From assembly GCA_903899865.1 (NCBI GenBank), contig CAIUKZ010000256.1:1-12164 (forward strand): 12,164 nucleotides of DNA. The letters run 5' to 3'. The DNA is from an uncultured Bacteroidales bacterium (GTDB lineage Bacteria; Bacteroidota; Bacteroidia; Bacteroidales; Paludibacteraceae). Positions 6,817-12,164 of this stretch are shown piece after piece. Each line of letters opens with the position of its first letter. Within the stretch, counting starts at the first letter, position 1. A model generated the notes under the pieces. The model did not search any database and had not been told where the DNA came from. It saw nothing but the letters and a program-made list of their open reading frames with translations. The translations under genes and the position numbers were made by a program.

Positions 6817-8214
6817 TTAGAACTCTGCATTTTTCGGAGTACGTGGAAATGGGATTACATCTCTGATGTTAGACATACCAGTAACAAAAAGTAGCAGTCG
6901 CTCAAATCCTAGTCCAAAACCAGAGTGAGGTGCAGTACCAAATCTTCTTGTGTCTAAATACCACCAAATATCCTTGGTAGGAACCCCCATCTCGTCAGCA
7001 CGATCTTTTAACTTATCCAAATCCTCTTCTCTTTGAGAACCTCCAATAATTTCGCCAATTTTTGGAAATAACACATCCATAGCCCTAACTGTTCGACCAT
7101 CATCATTCTGTTTCATATAAAAAGACTTAATTTCCTTCGGATAATCTGTTAAAATTACTGGCTTTTTGAAATGCTGTTCCACTAAATATCGTTCATGTTC
7201 CGATTGCAAATCTGTTCCCCAACCTACTGGAAACTCGAATTTATGCCCATTTCCAACAGCTGCCTCAAGAATTTGAACCCCCTCTGTATATGTTAATTTT
7301 TGAAATTCATTATTTACAACAAATTTTAATCTTTCTATCAATTCTTTGTCATACATATTGCAAAGAAATTCTATATCGTCCTGACATTTATCCAAAGCCC
7401 ATTGAATGCAATACTGAATAAAATCCTGTGCAAGTTGCATATTTTCTTCTATTTCATTGAATGCCACTTCAGGCTCTATCATCCAAAACTCAGACAAATG
7501 TCGTGGTGTATTTGAATTCTCAGCTCTAAAAGTAGGTCCAAAGGTATAAATAGCACCTAATGACATAGCAGCCAACTCACCTTCTAACTGCCCTGAAACG
7601 GTTAGTGATGCTTGATTTCCAAAGAAATCATTCGAGTAATCAATCGATCCACTTTCGTCTTTCTTTAAATCATATAAATTAAGAGTGGTTACTTGAAACA
7701 TTTGACCAGCACCTTCACAATCAGAAGCTGTGATGATAGGAGTGTGAAAATAAACAAAACCTTTATCATTAAAAAAACTATGAATGGCCATAGCCATCTG
7801 ATGTCTGATACGAAATATTGCACCAAAAGTATTTGTCCGTGGTCGTAAATGCGCAATTTCTCTTAAGAATTCGAGCGTATGACCTTTCTTTTGAAGTGGA
7901 TATGTCTCAGGATCTGCGGTACCATAGATTTGAATTTCTTCGGCATGAATTTCAACAGACTGACCCTGTCCCTGAGATTCTACGAGCTTTCCTGTCACAC
8001 TAATACAAGCACCAGTGGTGATAGGTTTAAGGTACTCATCCCCAAATTTATCGTTATCAACTACCACCTGTATATTATGAATGCACGACCCATCATTCAT
8101 AGCTATAAAACTTACATTCTTATTACCTCGACGAGTACGAACCCAACCTTTGATATTGATAATTGCACCAAACTCTTTGCTTTTGATAGCATTAGTGATA
8201 ATCATTCTGCTCAT
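6817..8214 (-). CDS. asnS: Asparaginyl-tRNA synthetase
   Basis: A cytoplasmic class IIb synthetase that charges tRNA(Asn) with asparagine. The 465-residue length is that of bacterial AsnRS. An OB-fold anticodon-binding domain occupies about 1-105 (INIKGWVRTRRGNKNVSFIA at 19-38). The catalytic domain follows with HLRPRT (122-127), motif 1 near GFVYFHTPIITASDCEGAG (152-170), motif 2 FRAENSNTPRHLSEFWMIEP (229-248), and motif 3 GFGLGFERLLLFVTG (432-446) ending RDVIPFPRTPKNAEF. The segment around EGAGQMFQVTTL and the PRTP..AEF C-terminus favour AsnRS over AspRS, and there is no bacterial AspRS-type GAD insertion. It is a single gene with its own promoter-like box. The start ATG at 8214 is followed by the expected OB-fold; no alternative is better. 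Confidence 0.97.
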   Translation of the reverse strand: MSRMIITNAIKSKEFGAIINIKGWVRTRRGNKNVSFIAMNDGSCIHNIQVVVDNDKFGDEYLKPITTGACISVTGKLVESQGQGQSVEIHAEEIQIYGTADPETYPLQKKGHTLEFLREIAHLRPRTNTFGAIFRIRHQMAMAIHSFFNDKGFVYFHTPIITASDCEGAGQMFQVTTLNLYDLKKDESGSIDYSNDFFGNQASLTVSGQLEGELAAMSLGAIYTFGPTFRAENSNTPRHLSEFWMIEPEVAFNEIEENMQLAQDFIQYCIQWALDKCQDDIEFLCNMYDKELIERLKFVVNNEFQKLTYTEGVQILEAAVGNGHKFEFPVGWGTDLQSEHERYLVEQHFKKPVILTDYPKEIKSFYMKQNDDGRTVRAMDVLFPKIGEIIGGSQREEDLDKLKDRADEMGVPTKDIWWYLDTRRFGTAPHSGFGLGFERLLLFVTGMSNIRDVIPFPRTPKNAEF

Positions 8215-8264
8215 AAAATATTTGAAATTTTAAATTTTGTATTATTTGACTTTAAAATGGATTA

Positions 8265-8272
8265 CAAAAGTA
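8265..8272 (-). promoter_or_regulatory. Candidate -7 box for asnS
   Basis: On the minus strand this reads TACTTTTG (TAnnTTTG consensus), with TTTA at 8292-8295 as an imperfect -33 element 19 bases upstream. It is 51 bases from the asnS start codon and lies just past the gldJ terminator. Confidence 0.55.
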
Positions 8273-8310
8273 CTAATTTTTAGTCAGATTATAAAACTTT
8301 GACTGGCATC

Positions 8311-8344
8311 AAAAAAGGCATCATTTCAAATGAAATGATGCCTT
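8311..8344 (-). terminator. Rho-independent terminator of the gldJ-like gene
   Basis: A near-perfect palindrome: AAGGCATCATTTCA (8315-8328) pairs with TGAAATGATGCCTT (8331-8344). In practice the loop is probably 4-6 bases. Read leftward the stem runs directly into a T6 tract (A6 at 8311-8316 on the plus strand), the correct side for the minus-strand gene that ends at 8376. It insulates asnS from the gldJ-like gene. Confidence 0.82.
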
Positions 8345-8375
8345 GTAAATTAGTTTATTTTCTATGCTTATTTAC

Positions 8376-9899
8376 CTATTTTTTGGTTTCAGCTTCTTCA
8401 TAACTTCCAATCATACTCATTGCACAACGGAAACCAATATCATTTGTACATTTATCTTGATCCATGAATCTACGTGTAGATGGATTTAACCAGTACACAC
8501 GATCTTTCCAAGAGCCACCTTTATACACACGGGTCTTATTGGTAACCTTAGGTCTAAGGATATCGGTAGGGTCAATTTTCACTTTTGATTTATCCACTAA
8601 ATTACTCAAACCTGTAGTATCACCAAATTGTGCAAAGTCAGTCAAAATCATGGAAGTAGGATCACCGTCTTTAAAGTTTCTAACATCATCTTCAACCTGC
8701 ATTTGTAAACGTCCAAGTGAATCGATTTGATAGATATTGCGACCCAATGAGTCAAGCCCAATAGAAATTGGAGTTTTATATTCATTACCACGGAAAGAGT
8801 TGTACTCAGACACATCATCATACGATGAATTACGATACACATCCAACACCCACTCGTTGACATTACCTGCCATGTTGTACAATCCGAAATCATTAGGATA
8901 AAAAGAATTTACAGGGGCTGTAATAGTAGCTTTATCATTCAAGCTTCCTGAAGTACCCATCATATCTCCTCTACCTCTTACGAAGTTGGCTTGCATTCTT
9001 CCAAGTTGTTGTTTTGTCGGATTTCTCAATTGAGCACCAGACCATGGGTAAATTTTACCCTCAGGAACAAAACCTTCTCCACCTGGCGATGCCGAAATGG
9101 CATAGGCAGCAAATTCCCATTCTGCTTCTGTAGGGAGTCTATAATCAGGAACTAAAATACCATCTGAAAGATCCACTTTACGTTCCAATCCATAAACATC
9201 TTTGTATGGTCTTTTACCAACTGCTGGTTGATAACTTGCTTGTTGAAGATATTTTTGAGTATTGAACACAAAAAACTGAGCAATTGAATCAGCGCTTGTT
9301 TGCTTTTCTAACTCAAAAAAGTCAGGTGCATCAACAACCCCTTCACGAATCAGAGCCAATTCATTCACACGATCCGTTCTCCAAACACAATAATCCATGG
9401 CTTGCTCCCAGCTGATACCAACTACAGGATATTGATCATAAGCAGGGTGATTGAAATAGTTTTGCAAATAAGGCTCGTTGTATGCAAGTTCCTCACGCCA
9501 CACTTTTGGGTCTGGCTGTACTTTTTCAACAAGTTTAGGTGCAGTTCTAGCAAACACAACCTTCATCCAATTGGTGTATTCTCTCCAGTCAAGGTTACGA
9601 ATTTCGTATTGATCCATATAAAATGAACTCACAGTAATTCTTCGTGGCTTACTGTTTCTAGGGGCAGTAACCAACTCTCCTTTTTCACCGATCGTAAATG
9701 ACCCTCCTTCAACAGCAACCATTCCACTAGGGATTTCTCCTCTAAATGCTCCTTTTACTTCGAAGCCTGTTCCATTTTTGTCATTGTATTTCCAACCTGT
9801 GAGACTGGAATAACCCTCTGGCGCTGATTTGCTTGAGCAACCAACTAAAGCAATGACCAGAAAAAATGAAGCAAATTTTGCTATTGTTTTTACCTTCAT
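8376..9899 (-). CDS. gldJ: GldJ-like SUMF1/FGE-fold lipoprotein (gliding motility / type IX secretion associated)
   Basis: A 507-residue predicted lipoprotein. A signal peptide ends in a lipobox (ALVGC, Cys21), followed by CSSKSAPEGYSSLTGWKYND. The rest is a formylglycine-generating-enzyme-like (SUMF1) domain: GMVAVEGGSFTIGEKGE (59-75), YPVVGISWEQAMDYCVWRTD (157-176), YRLPTEAEWEFAAYA (253-267), DFGLYNMAGNVNEWVLDVYR (337-356), RVYKGGSW (457-464) and NDIGFRCAMS (486-495). The TGWxYNDKNGxGF opening and the closing YWLNP..RRF..D..TNDIGFRCAMS fit GldJ as I recall it better than GldK. GldJ supports gliding and stabilises GldK and other type IX parts in Flavobacterium. A roughly 100-residue insert lies between the last two fold blocks (357-456). 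The FGE catalytic cysteine pair after GGSW is absent (GGSWKDRVYWL), so it is unlikely to be an enzyme. No gldKLMN lies beside it. GldK or an unrelated SUMF1 lipoprotein remain alternatives. Confidence 0.78.
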   Translation of the reverse strand: MKVKTIAKFASFFLVIALVGCSSKSAPEGYSSLTGWKYNDKNGTGFEVKGAFRGEIPSGMVAVEGGSFTIGEKGELVTAPRNSKPRRITVSSFYMDQYEIRNLDWREYTNWMKVVFARTAPKLVEKVQPDPKVWREELAYNEPYLQNYFNHPAYDQYPVVGISWEQAMDYCVWRTDRVNELALIREGVVDAPDFFELEKQTSADSIAQFFVFNTQKYLQQASYQPAVGKRPYKDVYGLERKVDLSDGILVPDYRLPTEAEWEFAAYAISASPGGEGFVPEGKIYPWSGAQLRNPTKQQLGRMQANFVRGRGDMMGTSGSLNDKATITAPVNSFYPNDFGLYNMAGNVNEWVLDVYRNSSYDDVSEYNSFRGNEYKTPISIGLDSLGRNIYQIDSLGRLQMQVEDDVRNFKDGDPTSMILTDFAQFGDTTGLSNLVDKSKVKIDPTDILRPKVTNKTRVYKGGSWKDRVYWLNPSTRRFMDQDKCTNDIGFRCAMSMIGSYEEAETKK

Positions 9900-9949
9900 A
9901 GTACGTATGATAAAATTAAAGAATGAAGAATATTATTATAAACTCGCTA

Positions 9950-9982
9950 CAAAAATAGTGTTTTTTTTCTGAAAACAGCAAA
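9950..9982 (-). promoter_or_regulatory. Promoter of the gldJ-like gene (TTTG-N21-TATTTTTG)
   Basis: On the minus strand, TTTG (9979-9982) is followed after exactly 21 bases by TATTTTTG (9950-9957). Both elements and the spacing match the Bacteroidota sigma-ABfr promoter (TTTG, 19-21 bases, TAnnTTTG). It lies 51 bases from the start codon, predicting a leader of about 43 nucleotides. It is the best-matching promoter in the window. Confidence 0.7.
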
Positions 9983-10202
9983 AGTGAAATATTTTTTTCG
10001 CCATTTGTACAAAAAACTTAGATGTCAAGTTATCTACAAAAAAAAGAAAATATCCAATGTTTTTTTGTCTCAAAATTGAAAGATTATACAGACTTAAAAG
10101 TTAACAGCCACATAATAAGACATGTAACTTAAAGTTTAGATTTCAGAGTGACAATTTTTATCTATTTAGTAACCACAAACAAGGGTTATCAGTATATTTT
10201 CT

Positions 10203-10210
10203 TATTTTTG
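10203..10210 (+). promoter_or_regulatory. Candidate -7 box for folP-cdaA
   Basis: TATTTTTG matches the TAnnTTTG consensus and lies 42 bases before the folP ATG. No convincing TTTG is present 19-21 bases upstream, so the -33 element is weak or absent. Confidence 0.45.
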
Positions 10211-10251
10211 CATAACGGATTTAAAACAAATATAGTATATTATTTCATAAA

Positions 10252-11097
10252 ATGGAAGAAAGTTCACAAATAATTAAGTTAAACAATGAAATCATTGAGC
10301 TTTCGTCACCTATAATAATGGCTATAATGAATATCACACCAGATTCTTTTTATTCAGGTAATCGGTACATGAATAAAGAAGATGTATTAAAATGGGGTGA
10401 AAAAGCAATCGAACAGGGTGCGAAAATCATTGATATAGGTGCACAATCAACTCGTCCATTTGCAGAACTGATCTCGGAAGAGGAAGAAAAGAAACGCCTT
10501 TCATTGGCACTAGAAATAATATGTAAGCACTTCCCTAAAACGAGCATTTCTATTGACACATTTCGTGCTTCCATTGCTAAATTTGCAGTAGAAGAATTTG
10601 GCGTGGGTATGATCAATGATGTGAGCGGAGGCGAACTGGACAAAAACATGTTTGCCACAATTAGTGAATATAAACTGGCTTATGTACTTACACATTCGAG
10701 AGGTAATGCTCAGACTATGAAACAAATGACTAATTACGCCGATTTATTGAGCGATGTTTTTCATGATTTACAAGACAAGTCGTCAACTTTGATTTCAATG
10801 GGGATACATGACATCATCATAGATCCTGGATTTGGATTTGCAAAAACGAAGGAACAAAACTTCAAACTACTTAAAAATTTATCACTTTTCAGAGAATTAA
10901 AGTTACCTTTACTGTGTGGTATATCAAGAAAATCTATGATATACAACACATTAGACATCACCGCAGAAGAATCGTTGAATGGCACTACTGCTGCGCATGT
11001 TTTAGCATTGATGGGCGGTGCTCAACTACTTCGGGTTCATGATGTTAAAGAGGCTAAAGAAGCAATTAGGATATTCAATGCCTATAAAGAATCATAA
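10252..11097 (+). CDS. folP: Dihydropteroate synthase
   Basis: It condenses 6-hydroxymethyl-dihydropterin pyrophosphate with p-aminobenzoate to give dihydropteroate (folate synthesis, cytoplasm) and is the target of sulfonamides. The 281-residue TIM-barrel protein has all family signatures: IMAIMNITPDSFYSG (22-36, Asn27), IDIGAQSTRPFAE (60-72), SIDTFRASIA (100-109), INDVSGGE (121-128), THSRG (147-151), IIDPGFGFAKTKEQN (189-203), GISRKSM (223-229, Lys227) and RVHDVKEA (261-268). Substrate-binding residues of loops 1 and 2 look intact, and nothing resembles the insertions of sul-type resistance variants. Its ATG at 10252 is followed by a short N-terminal extension. It lies 24 bases upstream of cdaA on the same strand, so the two are probably one transcript; I recall this pairing as common in Bacteroidota. 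Confidence 0.97.
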   Translation: MEESSQIIKLNNEIIELSSPIIMAIMNITPDSFYSGNRYMNKEDVLKWGEKAIEQGAKIIDIGAQSTRPFAELISEEEEKKRLSLALEIICKHFPKTSISIDTFRASIAKFAVEEFGVGMINDVSGGELDKNMFATISEYKLAYVLTHSRGNAQTMKQMTNYADLLSDVFHDLQDKSSTLISMGIHDIIIDPGFGFAKTKEQNFKLLKNLSLFRELKLPLLCGISRKSMIYNTLDITAEESLNGTTAAHVLALMGGAQLLRVHDVKEAKEAIRIFNAYKES

Positions 11098-11121
11098 TCA
11101 GCAAATAAAAGAAGTTAATAC

Positions 11122-11901
11122 ATGGCATTTCAAATTGGTATAAGAGATATAATAGATATTTTTCTGGTTGCAATTTTGCTTTTCCAAATGTTCAGACTAT
11201 TGAGAAGATCAGGGGCAGCCAATGTGTTTGTGGGCATATTAGCATTTATAATATGCTGGTTTTTGGTGTCTTATGTATTTAAAATGGAGTTATTAGGGGC
11301 AATACTTGGAAGAGTAGTAAGCGTGGGAGCCTTTGCTTTAATAGTTCTATTTAAGGACGAAATTCGTGGCTTTCTACAGCGGATAGGCACTACACGAAAA
11401 TGGAGTATTTTCAACCCCATTAAATCAATTTTCAGAAATGCTGGCGAAGATCAAAAACGTAGTAATTATGATTTAATTCAAATCGTATTGGCATGTCGCA
11501 ACCTCTCGAAATCTTCTACGGGAGCACTTATAGTGATTACACGTACAAATGATTTACAATTTTATCAATATTCAGGCGAACAAATAAATGCCAATATTAA
11601 CTCAAGACTGATAGAAAATATTTTCTTCAAAAACAGTCCATTACACGATGGAGCAATGATTATCGGTCAACACAAAATTAAGTCTGCAGCGTGCATTTTG
11701 CCTGTATCCAAGGATCAATCCATACCAAAGCGAATGGGGCTTAGACACCGTGCTGCATTGGGCATTACTGAGCAATCGGATGCTGTAGCTATCATCGTTT
11801 CGGAAGAGACTGGTCAAATTTCATTTGCTGAAAATGGAAAGATATCCATCAACATCCGCCCCCAAGAATTGGAGCATCTTCTTTCGCAAGTGATTGATTA
11901 A
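11122..11901 (+). CDS. cdaA: Diadenylate cyclase CdaA (c-di-AMP synthase)
   Basis: A membrane-bound enzyme that makes cyclic di-AMP from two ATP; c-di-AMP controls potassium and osmolyte homeostasis and envelope integrity. The 259 residues have three predicted N-terminal membrane helices (about 9-24, 33-53, 57-77, ending LFKDEIRGFLQRIG), a short linker and a DAC domain (about 115-255). DAC hallmarks are GALIVI (134-139), the catalytic DGA (176-178, in SPLHDGAMIIG) and RHRAALG (208-214), all intact. The layout is that of CdaA/DacA rather than the soluble DisA or the single-helix CdaS. In Firmicutes cdaA is followed by cdaR (YbbR) and glmM; here it ends an apparent folP-cdaA operon and is followed by repeats, so no CdaR homologue is adjacent. 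No typical terminator directly follows the stop. Confidence 0.96.
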   Translation: MAFQIGIRDIIDIFLVAILLFQMFRLLRRSGAANVFVGILAFIICWFLVSYVFKMELLGAILGRVVSVGAFALIVLFKDEIRGFLQRIGTTRKWSIFNPIKSIFRNAGEDQKRSNYDLIQIVLACRNLSKSSTGALIVITRTNDLQFYQYSGEQINANINSRLIENIFFKNSPLHDGAMIIGQHKIKSAACILPVSKDQSIPKRMGLRHRAALGITEQSDAVAIIVSEETGQISFAENGKISINIRPQELEHLLSQVID

Positions 11902-11929
11902 AAAAAGATAGTAAGAACTTCAAACGAAG

Positions 11930-11970
11930 TTATTCCACAAAGACCACCAAGAATGCACAGAGTGGCACTA
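11930..11970. repeat. Direct repeat, copy 1 (41 bases)
   Basis: It begins TTATTCCACAAAGACCACCA and ends CACAGAGTGGCACTA. It matches the copy at 12059-12099 at 40 of 41 positions, the one difference being G versus A within the last block. The CACAGAGT core is the reverse complement of the ACTCTGTG units that follow at 11995-12002 and 12016-12023, so the copy can pair with them. Confidence 0.9.
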
Positions 11971-11992
11971 AGCAATTATTTCTTTCTCCGTG

Positions 11993-12021
11993 TAACTCTG
12001 TGTTAACTCTGAGTAACTCTG
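11993..12021. repeat. Short tandem of three TAACTCTG units
   Basis: TAACTCTG occurs at 11993-12000, 12004-12011 and 12014-12021, spaced 11 and 10 bases apart. The first and third extend to ACTCTGTG, the complement of CACAGAGT in both flanking 41-base repeats. GTGTAACTCTGTG (11990-12002) pairs with CACAGAGTGGCAC (11957-11969) at 11 of 13 positions, giving an imperfect stem around a loop of about 20 bases. Confidence 0.75.
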
Positions 12022-12030
12022 TGACATAGC

Positions 12031-12043
12031 TATTCCACAAAGA
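12031..12043. repeat. Partial third copy of the repeat (13 bases)
   Basis: TATTCCACAAAGA is identical to the beginning of the 41-base repeats at 11931-11943 and 12060-12072, after which similarity stops. It looks like a truncated or decayed copy. Confidence 0.65.
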
Positions 12044-12058
12044 ACTCTTGTGATATAA

Positions 12059-12099
12059 TTATTCCACAAAGACCACCAAGAATGCACAGAGTGACACTA
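12059..12099. repeat. Direct repeat, copy 2 (41 bases)
   Basis: Second copy of the repeat at 11930-11970, offset by exactly 129 bases, 40 of 41 identical. Flanking bases beyond the repeat differ (AGCAATT after copy 1, GGAGTG after copy 2), which gives sharp borders. Confidence 0.9.
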
Positions 12100-12116
12100 G
12101 GAGTGAAAGAGCCACT

Positions 12117-12162
12117 AAAAAAAAGAAACGGTGCTATTTCCAGTTTGAAACAGCACCGTTTC
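12117..12162 (-). terminator. Terminator for a leftward gene beyond the right edge
   Basis: GAAACGGTGCT (12125-12135) pairs perfectly with AGCACCGTTTC (12152-12162). After one mismatch the stem continues TTTC/GAAA around a 6-base loop. Eight A bases (12117-12124) flank the left side, which is a T8 tract on the minus strand. This indicates a minus-strand gene just outside the window, converging on cdaA. Possible use in the rightward direction cannot be judged because the sequence ends two bases later. Confidence 0.8.
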
Positions 12163-12164
12163 CT

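Larger units (their letters stand above)
9900..10251. other. Divergent intergenic region between gldJ-like gene and folP
   Basis: These 352 AT-rich bases separate genes transcribed in opposite directions, so both sets of promoters should lie here. The gldJ-side promoter (9950-9982) and a folP-side -7 box (10203-10210) are listed separately. The middle, about 9990-10190, holds homopolymeric A and T runs but no frame, hairpin or repeat that I can support. A 6-bp inverted pair (AAGTTA / TAACTT) near 10098-10133 is too short to call. Confidence 0.6.
11902..12164. other. Intergenic region downstream of cdaA with repeats
   Basis: These 263 bases hold no credible frame. They contain a 41-base imperfect direct repeat in two copies, a 13-base third partial copy, a short tandem of TAACTCTG units, and a final hairpin; each is listed. 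A small AACTTC/GAAGTT stem (11916-11931) just after cdaA has no T run and is only a weak candidate for the cdaA 3' end. Confidence 0.65.

Noticed and set aside
8648..8893. 81-codon minus-strand frame inside the gldJ-like gene
   Set aside because: It is in another frame of a clear 507-codon gene and its product shows no domain.
10090..10135. Hairpin or operator in the divergent region
   Set aside because: Only a 6-base complementary pair separated by about 20 bases, which is expected by chance in such AT-rich sequence.
11930..12099. CRISPR array
   Set aside because: There are only two full copies plus one fragment, the spacing is irregular, the intervening sequence itself contains related repeats, and no cas genes are visible.

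Overview
The window reads as ordinary chromosome of an AT-rich member of the Bacteroidota. The evidence is a GldJ-type SUMF1-fold lipoprotein, the Bacteroidota forms of ExbB and ExbD, a folP-cdaA pair, a KorAB 2-oxoacid:ferredoxin oxidoreductase, starts without clear Shine-Dalgarno sequences, and repeated promoter-like boxes of the Bacteroidota type (TAnnTTTG, in the best case with an upstream TTTG). A GldJ-like protein points to a gliding or type IX secretion lineage (Cytophagia- or Flavobacteriia-like). The genus cannot be named from sequence alone.

Layout, left to right. Positions 1-1301 (minus strand) hold exbB followed by an exbD that runs off the left edge: a proton-driven inner-membrane energiser. 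Positions 1302-1720 are non-coding, with a probable lipB terminator and a candidate exbB promoter. Positions 1721-3636 (minus) are a tight three-gene run: a short AlaX-like tRNA-editing domain, mtgA and lipB. Positions 3750-6648 (minus) are korA-korB, closed by a strong terminator. Positions 6817-8214 (minus) are asnS. Positions 8376-9899 (minus) are the gldJ-like gene, closed by another strong terminator. Positions 9900-10251 are a divergent intergenic region. Positions 10252-11901 (plus) are folP and cdaA. The last 260 bases are non-coding, with a small cluster of direct and inverted repeats and then a hairpin with a T tract oriented for a leftward gene outside the window.

The genes are mostly housekeeping: envelope energisation, glycan polymerisation, lipoate attachment, tRNA quality control and charging, ferredoxin-linked 2-oxoacid metabolism, folate synthesis and c-di-AMP synthesis. 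LipB and KorAB sit near each other but serve different 2-oxoacid enzyme types: lipoate-dependent dehydrogenase complexes versus ferredoxin oxidoreductases.

I found no CRISPR array, phage, transposase, tRNA or rRNA, and nothing that I would call a new defence or biosynthetic system. The points most worth a second look are the terminal repeat cluster, the GldJ-like protein without its usual partners and without FGE catalytic cysteines, the stand-alone AlaX-like domain, and promoter boxes placed at an identical 51-base distance from three start codons.
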